From Liolophura sinensis (lineage: Eukaryota; Mollusca; Polyplacophora; Chitonida; Chitonidae): a stretch of DNA of 64,000 bases. Within the stretch, counting starts at the first letter, position 1. Each line of letters starts with the position of its first letter. A program made the translations under genes and the position numbers. Positions 11,851 through 22,099 of this stretch are shown piece after piece. The stretch lies in assembly GCF_032854445.1 (NCBI RefSeq), contig NC_088296.1:21441853-21505852 (forward strand), written 5' to 3'. Under the pieces are notes generated by a model that was not told the origin of the DNA, made no database searches, and saw only the letters and a list, made by a program, of their open reading frames with translations.

Positions 11851-12055
11851 CGTATCAGTATAATGGCTCGGGCGGGTCAGCTTATTTGCCTTCGGTAAGT
11901 CGTCTCATTGCAGCAGCACTAGATAAAAAAAAGCGGTGGAAATCTGTCCTGCAGCAGGGAAACACGTTACATGCACTCTAAGGATTCCTTCGTCGTCATA
12001 TGACGGAAACATTGTTGAGTACGACGTTAAATCCCAAGCACTCTCTCACTCAGTA
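11851..12055 (+). repeat. SINE-A copy, 5' truncated
   Basis: Starts at cgtatcagtataatggctcg and runs through ccttcggtaagtcgtctca, ggtggaaat, cgtcgtcatatgac and gagtacgacgttaaa to an (actc)n-type tail. The same body occurs at 27405, 32021, 44575, 51778 and, reversed, at 59786. Confidence 0.8.
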
Positions 12056-12109
12056 GTCCATGGGTCAGCCGAATGGCTGCGACTTTGAGGTATTTTCTGG
12101 TATTTATCG

Positions 12110-12302
12110 TACTAGTGGAGTGTATTGCCTGACCCAGGAGTCTTTCACCAAAGTGATCGCTGTGAGCTCAATTCCAGCTCATGCTGACTTCCTCCTCCGT
12201 CGTACGTGGGAAAGTCTACCAGCAACCTGCGAGTGGCTGGCGGCCGTCGTATAAGTGAAATATTCTTGAGTACGACGTAAAACGCCAATCCAGTAAATCG
12301 AT
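12110..12302 (+). repeat. SINE-B copy
   Basis: Shows the SINE-B order: ggagtctttcacc, gcgatcgctgtgag-like B-box region, cagcaacctgcg, gtcgtataagtgaaatattc, ttgagtacgacgtaaaacg and ccaatc, ending in an A-rich tail. Confidence 0.75.
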
Positions 12303-13960
12303 TAAACATTCACTGATGACAGGTAAGGTACATGTAAATATACTGATCGTGTTTCTTGCCGCCAGTATAACCCTGATGCTTGCATTGTTTCAATACCAAT
12401 GATGTAATCGGTTAAACCGTCACATTAATTGTTGTTGAACCCTAATATTAAAATTGTATGCGCACATAACCTGATCAGATAAATGTAGTTCAGCTGTCAC
12501 CGACAAGTTCTATTTTATTGTGACATTTTATCAGGATGTTTTAGGAATACTTTGTTGGGTAATTTTATCACCCGCGATTTTGTTACACATTGTTGTATCA
12601 TGCAGGTCAGTGTAAGACTAATAAATTTTAAAGACAAAAATTTTTTTTCTGCGACATTCTATTTACATCTATCTAATGTTAACACCTTCAGCGTGTGTGG
12701 TCATCCAAACGCTGGGAAAATTTGAAGATTAACTATTGGTGTATAGTATAGACTCGTACAGCATCTTGGTACTGCGTACGGTGCAGTACTCCTACCATAG
12801 GGAAGACGTCACATAACAGAGGCAGGCGCCTGTGGTTACGGACTGATGTGTTTGGGCGGTATCTGTACGTCCCTTACTCCTGCTTTATTTATTTATTTAT
12901 TTCATTGGTGTTAACATCGTACTCAAGACTGTTCACTTATGTAGATGTAGGCGGGTTCAGGAACGTACCGACCGTCACTGTTACCTGGTTAATCTGTTTG
13001 AGCCAGCGAGTTAATGCCGACTTTTTATGCTTTGAGTTCAGGTGCTGTAAAACGTCAACAGTTTAAACAAATAAAACACTTTTTTCAGTGGAGGGGGTCT
13101 CCGTGGCACGCCAGCTCGGGGCAATGATCCAAGAAATCGGAAAATAATTCATGCCAACGAGTGAGAATTAGATTTGTTAAGGACTATGGTCTTTTGAGGC
13201 AACTGGCGTGTTCTTTTATTTATTTGTCTAACGGTGTCTACGACGGAACTTGATAGTCGTAATGTTCACTTCTAAGACATAGACATGTACCAGTTAACTC
13301 TCACGCTTAAATTAAAAATCACGTTCTCCCAGTCAATGTATGAAATCTCAGGGGGATTTTTTGGTTTTGTTTGTTTTTGTTTATGTTTTTTGTTATAAAA
13401 TACTTCCAGCATAGTACCGTATATACATGTATAGTTATAAATAAACCATTGTTGGGTTGACAGCTCTACATTGAGCATGTACGGTGGCAGTCAGGTTTAT
13501 AGGTGGGGTGGGTGTTACCGAAGTGAACTACATGTAGCTGGCAATAAAACCTGATGACCTAAAGACTCAGTCAGTAGAGCGAATTCTAGATTTGAACACG
13601 CGACCTTATTATGTTGTATCTGTGGTATGACTGACTTGAATCTGACTCGTGTAATACCTTTTCACCCTGTCCATTCATAATCTATTGTATCATGTATATA
13701 CAGAAGCGCAGAGGGTGAATATTTAAGTTGCTAAATCTTTTCATTGGCCAATTAAGGTGTTTGCACAAAACGTTCCATGTCATAGCAATCATCTCGTATA
13801 AGTGAAATATTCTTATGTTTGTGTACTTGGGCGTAAAATACCAATCAAATAAATAAATAAATTATTCAGCTTTCCAACTTTTCTGTTTCTACCGTCCTAT
13901 ATGATAGGGATTTTTTTTAAGGCATGCTAAATACCGATACTGAACTCTGTAGCTTTTATA
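12303..13960. other. Intergenic, no gene seen
   Basis: AT-rich. It holds a reverse SINE-B fragment near 12885-12935, a SINE-B head-like piece near 13090-13130 and a SINE-B tail at 13780-13862. Confidence 0.5.
13780..13862 (+). repeat. SINE-B 3' fragment
   Basis: Contains atctcgtataagtgaaatattctt and the ccaatcaaataaataaata tail. It lies about 100 bp before the Tc1-like element. Confidence 0.65.
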
Positions 13961-15490
13961 CTATCCAAAAAAAAAGAAACGCATAACCCGGTTTTTTGCG
14001 GAGGTGATGCAGTCTTTTCAATTATGCATAACTAAATAAGAATTGCTATTCTGCAAATATTTTTTACACAGATTAAGGAAGGGTCCATATCTAGACAACA
14101 AGGCCATCAACTTGAGGTAAGACACTCACAATGTGTCTCCCACTTGAGTGGAATGTCAGTATCTGTTGTGACCACCACGGGCACGAATAACAGTTCTGAC
14201 ATGCCTTGTCATGGACTGGATGAGACGCTGGATAGAGGTCTGGGGAATGTTCTGCCACTCCTCCTGCAAACATGCAACTTGCTCTTGAAGCGTTTGGGGT
14301 TGAGGTTGACGTTGGCGTAGACGTCGATCAAGTTCATCCCACAGATGCTCAATTGGGTTAAGATCCGGGGAACGGGACGGCCAGGGTAGCACATTTACAT
14401 TGTTTTCGGCGAGGAAGTCCCTTGTGACACGTGCCGTGTGCGGTCTGGCGTTGTCCTGCTGGAACAACTCCCGCTGAACGTCAATGACAGGTAAGAGGTG
14501 TGGCTGCAGGATGGTGTCTCGGTAGCGTACGGCCGTAAGATTTCCCTGAACGTGGACAAGATTTGTACGACCAGTATGCGATATTGCTGCCCACATCATC
14601 ACACTCCCTCCACCAAATCTGTCCACTTGGCGTACGCAGTTAGGGGCATAAGGTTCGTGAGCACGTCTGTAAACCCGGTTTCTACCATCACGTCTCTGCA
14701 ATAGGAATCTGGACTCATCACTGAACCAAATGCGTCGCCAGTTGCGTAGATTCCATGCAGTCACGTTGTTACACCATCGGAGGCGATTGGCGCGATGGTG
14801 AGGACGCAGCACGATCCCAACATAGGGCCTCCTGGCTCTCAGTCCATGTTCCCTCAGCCTGTTCCGCACTGTCTTACCTGATATCCTCCTCAGTCCCGGT
14901 ATGCTGGCTGCTGTGCTTTCAGCTGTAGCACAACGGTCACGCAAATGGAGGACCCTTATGTAGCGATCTTGGGCTGCTGTAGTGACACGTGGTCGACCTG
15001 AACGCCGACGGTCATTTGTTGTCCCAGTATTGTTGTAGCGGGCAGCAAGCCGTGAAATCGTGCTCTGGCTGACGTGTAGACGCCTAGAAATGGACGATTG
15101 GGACTCTCCAGCTTGAAGTCTTCCAATGGCAATATTTCTTGTGACAGTGTCAAGACGTGGCATGTTGAATCAGCTTGAAAACACCACTTGAAAGACGCCG
15201 ATTTCCGGCCCGAAGTTGCGGTTTTATAGTCACACACTGCATGCTTTCCATGCGTAAGTTCGGCGTGTAAGACTGCACGTGATGTAGTGTGGTGCTGTAT
15301 TTTTTACTTCTTCCAAAAACGGCCTCCAAACTCAACATTTTCAACCTAGAAATGTTTTGAGGAATAAAATGTGTGCTAACTGTGACTATTAACAATATTA
15401 AAACACATTTTGCTCATGAAATGAAGACAAAATGTATTTATTTCATTTTAAAATAAAACAAAACACCTGTGCGTTTCTTTTTTTGGATAG
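13961..15490 (-). mobile_element. Tc1-like DNA transposon, apparently complete
   Basis: The ends form 21-23 bp terminal inverted repeats: ctatcc, an A run (9 or 7), then gaaacgca. They are flanked by TA on both sides (13959-13960 and 15491-15492), the normal Tc1/mariner target duplication. The element is 1530 bp with one uninterrupted transposase on the minus strand. An open frame and almost equal ends suggest recent insertion. Confidence 0.92.
14156..15163 (-). CDS. Tc1-family transposase
   Basis: 335 residues, the usual Tc1 length. The N-terminal third is a paired-type double helix-turn-helix (R-L-Q-A-G-E-S-Q-S-S-I-S-R-R, then a G-R-P-R hook near residue 57). The catalytic part shows W-F-S-D-E-S-R-F, Q-Q-D-N-A-R-P-H and S-P-D-L-N-P-I-E-H-L-W. 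The second Asp and the Glu are 34 residues apart, i.e. DD34E. The protein binds the terminal repeats and catalyses cut-and-paste transposition into TA. The start ATG lies about 330 bp inside the right end, and no stop or frame change interrupts the frame. It could be active, though activity cannot be judged from sequence alone. Confidence 0.95.
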   Translation of the reverse strand: MPRLDTVTRNIAIGRLQAGESQSSISRRLHVSQSTISRLAARYNNTGTTNDRRRSGRPRVTTAAQDRYIRVLHLRDRCATAESTAASIPGLRRISGKTVRNRLREHGLRARRPYVGIVLRPHHRANRLRWCNNVTAWNLRNWRRIWFSDESRFLLQRRDGRNRVYRRAHEPYAPNCVRQVDRFGGGSVMMWAAISHTGRTNLVHVQGNLTAVRYRDTILQPHLLPVIDVQRELFQQDNARPHTARVTRDFLAENNVNVLPWPSRSPDLNPIEHLWDELDRRLRQRQPQPQTLQEQVACLQEEWQNIPQTSIQRLIQSMTRHVRTVIRARGGHNRY

Positions 15491-15592
15491 TATATATTGT
15501 AATGGTGTTTGAAAAACTGAAAATTAAAGCTTGAATTGTCATGCAAGTTTAGTTGACCTTTTTGGACTCGTCTTACGAAATAAGATCATATA

Positions 15593-15600
15593 TATGTATA

Positions 15601-15680
<80 letters not shown>
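15593..15680. repeat. (TA)n microsatellite
   Basis: Over 80 bp of nearly pure alternating TA, about 100 bp after the Tc1-like element. The overlapping open frames are products of the repeat. Confidence 0.97.
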
Positions 15681-15681
<1 letters not shown>

Positions 15682-15989
15682 CTTCGCTAACAAAGCTGGC
15701 AGCAAAGCGATATACGTACGATCTGATTTTAATCAGATTGTGTAGAGCAGTAGTACATCTACATATACTCCAGTAGGCCAATGCGGGTTGGCAAAAGTAT
15801 CACACAGGCCGTACCGATAAATGATGGGTAACTGCAAAATCTTGGACAGGTAATAAACTTCAGATGAAATGAAAAGAAAAAAAAATGCACATTGTTATCA
15901 CCAAATATTGACGTTTTGAATATTTTGGTATGGTAGTGTCGGTAGCCCTAAATTTGCTCTACATACAGGTGTGTTGCACCTGCGTTTGG

Positions 15990-16215
15990 AGTTACCGGAA
16001 ACTTAATACCTTATGCTTTTTAATCCAACCCTACAACAACAACGACAACGCTAGAGTTACTTGGCTGAATGTTCTGGAAGAACGATGCCCGATAAACATC
16101 GAGTATTAGTAAGTACAATAAAGTTTGACACGCTGTTGTAGAGTTAATGGTGCTGTTTGGTTCACGTTTTATACCTAAAGACATGCTTTGCCTTGGGCAG
16201 AGGAATAACTGAAGA
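15990..16215 (+). promoter_or_regulatory. Conserved upstream block of the 19-kb zinc-finger copy
   Basis: ACCGGAAAC (15994-16002), ccaaccctacaacaacaacgacaac, then cccgataaacatcgagtatta followed by a GTAAGT donor (16109). The same order is seen at 26043-26400 and 33708-34060. It probably represents an ETS-type promoter plus non-coding first exon, with an intron of about 2.7 kb to the acceptor at 18765. Confidence 0.45.
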
Positions 16216-16388
16216 TTGAAGTCCGACAGTGTGTCAACAACAACAGCACGTGCACCAACGTCGGCTTTACATACAACGGGAATTTTTAGGCAGACTACTG
16301 TCAGGTGGTAGAATGACGTCAGTTTTTGGCCAATATACATGAAATTGTTACTGGAATATTTAGTTCATTTTGTTCCACGTGTTAGTCC

Positions 16389-16450
16389 CCCCTGGAGACA
16401 CCCCCCCCCCCCCCCCATCCCCACCCGGTCGGACAATTCCCCCCGCCTTT
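16389..16450 (-). repeat. C-rich tract (G-quadruplex potential on the minus strand)
   Basis: A run of about 17 C followed by ccccaccc and ttccccccgcc. Its reverse complement resembles the G-rich tract at 17711-17785, including the shared ggggaattgtccg core. Confidence 0.7.
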
Positions 16451-16979
16451 GTACAAGATTTAAACTGTTCTTTAATCGCTCTGGTTTGAGTTCTGGTAAC
16501 AGGTAATTTAAAGAAAGGCATATCAATATGTGTGTTTGTGTGCGTGTGTTGATTTGTGATATTAACATCAGTATTATAATCAAATGAGTTTAGTCTTTGG
16601 TGGGAAATATCTCGTTAAATAAACATCTAACAACCCAGCCATAATCTGTTGGCCTCCTAACTGCCCAGACCTTTAGACCCTTGCAGCAATACACAACTGG
16701 CTAAGGTAACGCTAGTCTATTCATTTAGGTTAATAACTTGCTTTTTAACTAAATGGTTAGAATATTCCTCAAAATGTATGGCTTTGTGTTAGATAAAACG
16801 TTTAGACCAAGTTTTGTGATTTTTTTATTTTATACCACTCTGAAGGCTTTTTTTAAGAGCAACCTCAAGTTGTTCTATTTTCAATACCAGGTGTTAATTT
16901 TGCCAAGTCAGCGAGGCTTGGACAGGAGAGGGTCCAGATTAAAACAACAGGTTATGACTAGGTTATTAGATATTTATTG

Positions 16980-17060
16980 ACAAGTTATGCTGGCTGCTGT
17001 CATACAAGTGAAATATTTTCGAGTGCGGCGTAAAATAACAATCAAATAAATCATATAAAT
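16980..17060 (+). repeat. SINE-B 3' fragment
   Basis: tgctggctgctgtcatacaag, gaaatattttcgagtgcggcg and the aacaatcaaataaat tail match the SINE-B end. Confidence 0.65.
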
Positions 17061-17710
17061 ACGATTGGCTAGGATATAAATTTAGAAGGAAAAAACAACT
17101 CAAATTTGGAAGATTGAAATGTAAAATGACAGAACAACACCATACAAGGGTCTGTCAAAGAACATGTTTGGTTTTAAGGTCATAATTCTGAAGAGGATCT
17201 AAACCTCTAACTTTTTCCTAGTTTCTTATGTGTGATAAACAAATATCCACACAATATTCCTTGAAGACAAATGGTCTTAACCACAGCCCCATGTGCACTG
17301 TGAGCAGGAGAATCAATAAATTTTCTGTCCCAAGCTATTATTGGCCCAGTGTACAGGAATTGAAAGATAAGAGCCTTAAACACTCTGCCACAATATACAT
17401 GTAAAACAATATAATTTTTCCATTTCAGAGAATTGATGGAATGAATGATTACGGCTTAATGCCACAGTGGCAATGTTTTAGCCACATCGTGGCAAAAACA
17501 TGTTTCAACCATATATTGTTGTTGAGGCAGTGACAAGATGCAAAAGTAAATAAAGCTGATGGACATGCTTAAAACAAGTTTAAAAAACTAAACGGCAGAT
17601 AAAAGAATTGATTGAATCATGTAATAAAAGAGTAGATATACATGTTGTTTTACTTCATATTTACGCATTCATGTACCATTTAGCGGTGTATATAAAGGAG
17701 GGAAATTGTC

Positions 17711-17785
17711 TGGGGGGGGGAATTGTCCGGCGGGGAGGGGTATTGCCCAGGAGGGGGGTGTCCGGGGGGGGGGGGCTTGGGGGAA
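17711..17785 (+). repeat. G-rich tract (G-quadruplex potential)
   Basis: Several G runs of 4-13 bases separated by short spacers. It contains the same core as 16389-16450 in the opposite orientation, so the two tracts are probably inverted copies of one element. Confidence 0.7.
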
Positions 17786-17884
17786 TATGTCCTACATTCC
17801 CATATCTTTCATTTTCCACAAAACTGTGAGAGAAATGTAATTCTTTGCTTTCAGGACTACTACTATCTGTTCTAAAAATAAAAA

Positions 17885-18215
17885 AATGAGGGTATTGATA
17901 GCTTTGCAGTGATGTCCTAGCTACTCTGAGCCAATCATTTGCACCCTCTTTGGTCAGGTGACTAAAGTAACGGGACGTGAAAACAAACCAAATTTAACCA
18001 AACAGTAAGATTTTAGCTTGTTAAGTGAAAAAATAGAGCTTTTAGGTAAGAAATTCTTTCTGGGAAAGTAATCCGAATGGGTATGGTTTCTGGGTCATGT
18101 AGTATTTTGAACTTTAGTAATCAACAAAAATTAGCATTTCGCTCATTTAGCTTTATTTATCATCTCCTGCTCCTTGCCAGGAACCCTGGGTGTTCGAAAC
18201 CATGAATTGAACCAG
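17885..18215. repeat. Interspersed repeat R1, copy 3
   Basis: Close to the copy at 4775-5110, with shared ctactctgagccaatcat, gactaaagtaacgg, gcttttaggtaagaaattct and ggaaccctgggtgttcgaa (as at 6145). Together the three copies define a repeat of about 330 bp. Confidence 0.65.
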
Positions 18216-18765
18216 TGAAGTTGCCAAAGAAATCAGTGAAGTGTACAATTTAACAGTGTGTAAGGGTATCCTGATGTGGCATTTGTCAGAAAAGGAGCAT
18301 ATCTGTATTTGACTGTATCACTGTATGATTGCTCGCATAACAGAGAATATACATGTACATACCATATCTAGACCGTAATCTAATTAAATCGTTTCTAATG
18401 GGGGAATTCGTGGAACTCCTTAAAGCCTGTACAGGCTGTATCCAGATGGTCCAAAGCTGTGAACTCACTGGTTCTTCCCTTTATTGTGTCACAATTATCA
18501 GTATATGTGTGCTCAAAAAAACATATATGAAGTACACATGCACTGCAGCATCACAGAAAACAATAAGCATCCTACTGTGAGATTTGTATAGGTCGAGCTC
18601 AAGTATTTTTTCAAACAAATTTTCTACATCAGGAGACCCTTAAAATTCTGATATTCATTGTTACCTTTGTGGAGTCTGGGAATGTTTCGAGTCATCCTTT
18701 AAAATGTTCAACCACAGACTGACAAGTAGTGTATGAACTTAGTAGTATTGGTGTTTCTTTGGCAG

Positions 18766-19071
18766 ATTACCATGGCTCCCTCAGGTGTAGCAAATGATTA
18801 ATCAAAGGGACGGTGGGGTATCAGATGAACAACTGCGTCACGTTGAAGAGAGAGAAAGCCTAAGGCTTCACGATGTAACAACTGATGCCGTCGACTAGCA
18901 AAGAAGATTCTGGACTAACTCAGTATGGAAAGCTGTCTTTGGGTGCCCTGAAAGTGCTCAAAACACTCACATTGCTGATGAATATCAAATATCTATGCTA
19001 ATCCAAGCCAAAGACAATTGTACCTCTGATAATCCAGTATTATTCACGACGTTGATTCTGAAACTGCATAT
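18766..19071 (+). pseudogene. Decayed N-terminal coding part of the 19-kb zinc-finger copy
   Basis: A conserved acceptor (tttggcag) ends at 18765. The following sequence aligns with 28608-28920. Read in the ancestral frame it gives P-Q-V, a TAG where the conserved Trp should be, and later D-E-Q...V-E-E-R-E. Another TAG follows at about 18895 and a one-base shift before the finger ORF. The N-terminal W-P-K module therefore cannot be made as one piece with the fingers. Confidence 0.6.
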
Positions 19072-19119
19072 TTGCCAAACACTAGGATCGATGCAAACGC
19101 TGACAGCTCTAGTTCTTCT

Positions 19120-20469
19120 ATGAACCATTTTCCTGCGTTCAGCCATTCGATCATGTCCAACGAAAGTTCAACAACGACAGACGGGCTACATGTGGGTGAT
19201 GTTTCAGATGAGTCATTACAGTCAGCTAAAAGTGACACCATGGCAACGAATTCTGCAAGTTGTTCTCCGTGTGGTGAAGACGCAGTCATGGAGGAGTGGG
19301 ATAGTCCAGGACAAAGCAGAATTGAAACCGCTGAAAGGCCATACTCCTGTGAAACTTGCGACAAAAGTTTCGCCGATAAATCTAGATTAAGAGCTCACAG
19401 GAGAATACACACAGGTGAAAAGCCTTATGCCTGTAATATATGTGATGCAAGATATGCAGATCCATCAACATTGAGAGTACACACTCGAAAACACACAGGT
19501 GAAAGACCATACACCTGTACAACTTGTGGTAAGAGCTTTGCACACGGAACAACCTTGAAAAACCACAGTCGCACACATACGCCTGAAAAACCTTACGTCT
19601 GTTTTACTTGTGGCAAGAGCTTTAAAGCTGAATCAATCTTAGAACAGCATGTTCGAACACACACAGTTGAAAAGCCATATAGCTGTGAAACTTGCGGGAA
19701 AAGTTTTGCTAAACAATTCGCCTTGAAAACTCACAATCGTACACACACACGTGAAAAGCCTTACACCTGTGCTACTTGTAATAAAAGCTTTGGTTATAAA
19801 ATTTCCCTGGAAAGACATAATCTTACACACACAGGTGAGACCCCTTATACCTGTATTACCTGTGGTAAAATAATTAATGACCAGTCAAGGTTTATGAAAC
19901 ACACTCTCAAACACACAAGTGAGAAACCATACTCCTGTGAAACTTGTGGCATGAGTTTTGTCAATGAATCATCATTGAAAAAACACATTCCAACACACAC
20001 AGGTGAAAGGAAGTACAGCTGTGAATTTTGCAGCATGAGCTTTGCACACATGGGATCATTGTCAAAGCACAGAAAAAGACACACAGGTGAAAAGCCGCAC
20101 AGCTGTATTACATGTGGTAAAAGTTTTGCAGAAAAAGGCTGTTTGGAAAGACACATTCGCACACACACAGGTGAAAAACCTTTTATATGTTCGGCTTGTG
20201 GTAAAAGCTTTGCACGTTTATCGAGTCTGGATAGACACAGTATCACACATACAGGTGAAAAACCCTACAGCTGTATTTCTTGTGGTAAAAGCTTTGCAGA
20301 CCAGTCATCATTGCTAGCACACAGTAAAAAACACACAGATGAAAATGCACACACCTGTGAAACTTGCAGCATAAGCTTTATCAATCAGTCAGCATTGATA
20401 AATCACAGGCAGGAACATTTTACACCTGTAATTTTTGGGGCAAAAGTTCCTGATGTCTGTTCACCATGA
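19120..20469 (+). CDS. C2H2 zinc-finger protein (13 fingers)
   Basis: A probable nuclear DNA-binding protein. The frame is open from 19033 but has no ATG before 19120, which is the start I chose (449 residues). The first 90 residues are Ser/Thr/Glu-rich (N-E-S-S-T-T-T-D-G). Then 13 complete C2H2 fingers follow without spacing faults; most linkers are T-G-E-[KR]-P, with variants T-P-E-K-P, T-V-E-K-P, T-R-E-K-P and T-S-E-K-P. It ends in E-H-F-T-P-V-I-F. Fingers 1-3 are nearly identical to those of the 42.7-kb gene, while fingers 8-13 match the 28.6-kb gene, so the copy looks mosaic. Its ancestral N-terminus is decayed. It is either a working truncated gene or a young pseudogene. Confidence 0.75.
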   Translation: MNHFPAFSHSIMSNESSTTTDGLHVGDVSDESLQSAKSDTMATNSASCSPCGEDAVMEEWDSPGQSRIETAERPYSCETCDKSFADKSRLRAHRRIHTGEKPYACNICDARYADPSTLRVHTRKHTGERPYTCTTCGKSFAHGTTLKNHSRTHTPEKPYVCFTCGKSFKAESILEQHVRTHTVEKPYSCETCGKSFAKQFALKTHNRTHTREKPYTCATCNKSFGYKISLERHNLTHTGETPYTCITCGKIINDQSRFMKHTLKHTSEKPYSCETCGMSFVNESSLKKHIPTHTGERKYSCEFCSMSFAHMGSLSKHRKRHTGEKPHSCITCGKSFAEKGCLERHIRTHTGEKPFICSACGKSFARLSSLDRHSITHTGEKPYSCISCGKSFADQSSLLAHSKKHTDENAHTCETCSISFINQSALINHRQEHFTPVIFGAKVPDVCSP

Positions 20470-20486
20470 AAGGAAACCTTTGAGAA

Positions 20487-21035
20487 CACACAGGTGGTAT
20501 GCCTCACACCTGTCAAGAACACACAAGTACTACATCTTACACCTGTCAACACACATGTGTTATGCCTTACACCTGTCCAGAACACACAGGTGGTATACCT
20601 TACACCTGTCCAGAACACACAGGTTGTACACCTAACACCTGTCAAGATCACATCCGTAATTAGCCTTACACATATCAAGAACACACTGGTCGTAGCCTTA
20701 CCCCTGTCAGTAATACACCGGCGGTACACCTTACACCTGCCAAGAACAAACAGGTGATATGCCTTACACCTGTCAAGGACACACAGATGGTATGCCTTAC
20801 ACCTGTCCAGAGCACACGGGGGGTACGACTTACCCCTGTCAAGATCACACTCGTAGTTAGCCTTACACCTGTCAAGGACACACAGGTGGTAGCCTTACAC
20901 CTGTCAAAGACACACAGGTGGTATACCTTACCCTGTCAAGATCACACGTAGTTAGCCTTACACATGTCAAGGACATACAGATGTTAGCCTTACACCTGTC
21001 AAATGCACACAGGTGGTATGCTTTACACCAGAAAG
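20487..21035 (+). repeat. 33-bp minisatellite resembling collapsed zinc-finger linkers
   Basis: About 17 units of roughly 33 bp (31-34), e.g. cacacaggtggtatgcc then ttacacctgtcaagaa. One unit reads E-H-T-G-G-M-P-Y-T-C-Q: the finger linker plus first Cys with the rest of the finger missing. The array begins 18 bp after the stop of the finger gene. Each unit holds CAGGTG and CACCTG, an inverted pair. Short open frames here are by-products. Confidence 0.85.
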
Positions 21036-21389
21036 GCTCGTGGTAAAACGCTTGCCAATAATGCTGTAATACCAAAGGGTATAAATAGTTATGCAAAAAC
21101 AAAAGGAAAAGAAAAATACAAACGAAAAAAAACCAAAGATGAAAGTGAGCATCAGCTGACATCAGAGTTGTGTTTTTCTTTCTAATGTGCCCCCAGTATT
21201 AAAATCTGGACTAATGTTGTAAAACGTCCAAGCCCTGGTTGACTGTGTGTATACTGTTTTCTGATTGGGTTGAGCACGATTGATACCCATTGTCTTAAAC
21301 ATGACTTCACAGTGATGCAGCACGGAACCAACAGAAAAAGACAGCTAAGTCGGGGATAATCTCGTCACTTCGCCAGGTACCTATTAACC

Positions 21390-21715
21390 CGTCTGGTTGC
21401 GATGGGTGTTTCCGTGACTAAAACAGTCAAAGTGCTGGCTGGCGACGACTGTCAGGCAGTTGAGCAATTGGGTCGCAAGTTCGAATCCAGCTGTCACTTT
21501 TCAGCTGAGGCTTTAAGTCATGAGGTTTGACATGTACCTTTCAAGAGCTGGACAATTACTGGTGGGTTTGATGTCAGTTTAATGCGACTGGCTGGTCTAT
21601 TCAGGCTGGTGTCTTCGGCATGCCGTTCCACTGAGGCAGCACGATACTGCCTCCCGCCTACTGCATGTATACACCCTCATGACACGAAATACTGCTGAAT
21701 TAAATTATAGGCCTC
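21390..21715 (+). repeat. SINE-C copy, plus orientation
   Basis: Has agttcgaatccagc as a pol III B-box-like site and a downstream body (tggtgtcttcggcatgcc, actgaggcagcac) that matches, reversed, 4035-4310 and 49110-49410. Confidence 0.55.
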
Positions 21716-21747
21716 TGATAACCCTAGAACACCTACATGTATCATCT

Positions 21748-21945
21748 TGTAACTTGGAAATGGCTCATGCTGGCTTCTTCTCCGGTCGTAAGCTGGAAGG
21801 TCTGGCAGCAACCTACGGATGGTCGTGGGTTTCTCCCCGGGCTTTGCCCAGTTTCCTCCCAACATAATGCTGGCCGCCGTCGTATAAGTGAAATATTCTT
21901 GAGCACGGTATAAAACACCAATCAAAAAAAAATAAATAACTTGGA
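21748..21945 (+). repeat. SINE-B copy
   Basis: Runs from aatggctcatgctggcttct through cagcaacctacggatgg, gggctttgcccagtttcctcc and gtcgtataagtgaaatattc to the ccaatcaaaaaaaaataaata tail. Confidence 0.85.
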
Positions 21946-22099
21946 AATGTGAAGTGAACTCAATACAAAATCAATCACAGGTAGCATATGTACAGTGAAG
22001 AAAGGCATGGGCCTACATGCACAGTTATACGTCAGAAGCAGAGTCATTAGTGCAATCAAAAAAGTACTAGTTATGGGATGCACCTTAACATCCTTTGCT

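Noticed and set aside
15531-15781. Tyr/Ile repeat frames on both strands
   Set aside because: Caused by the (TA)n microsatellite.
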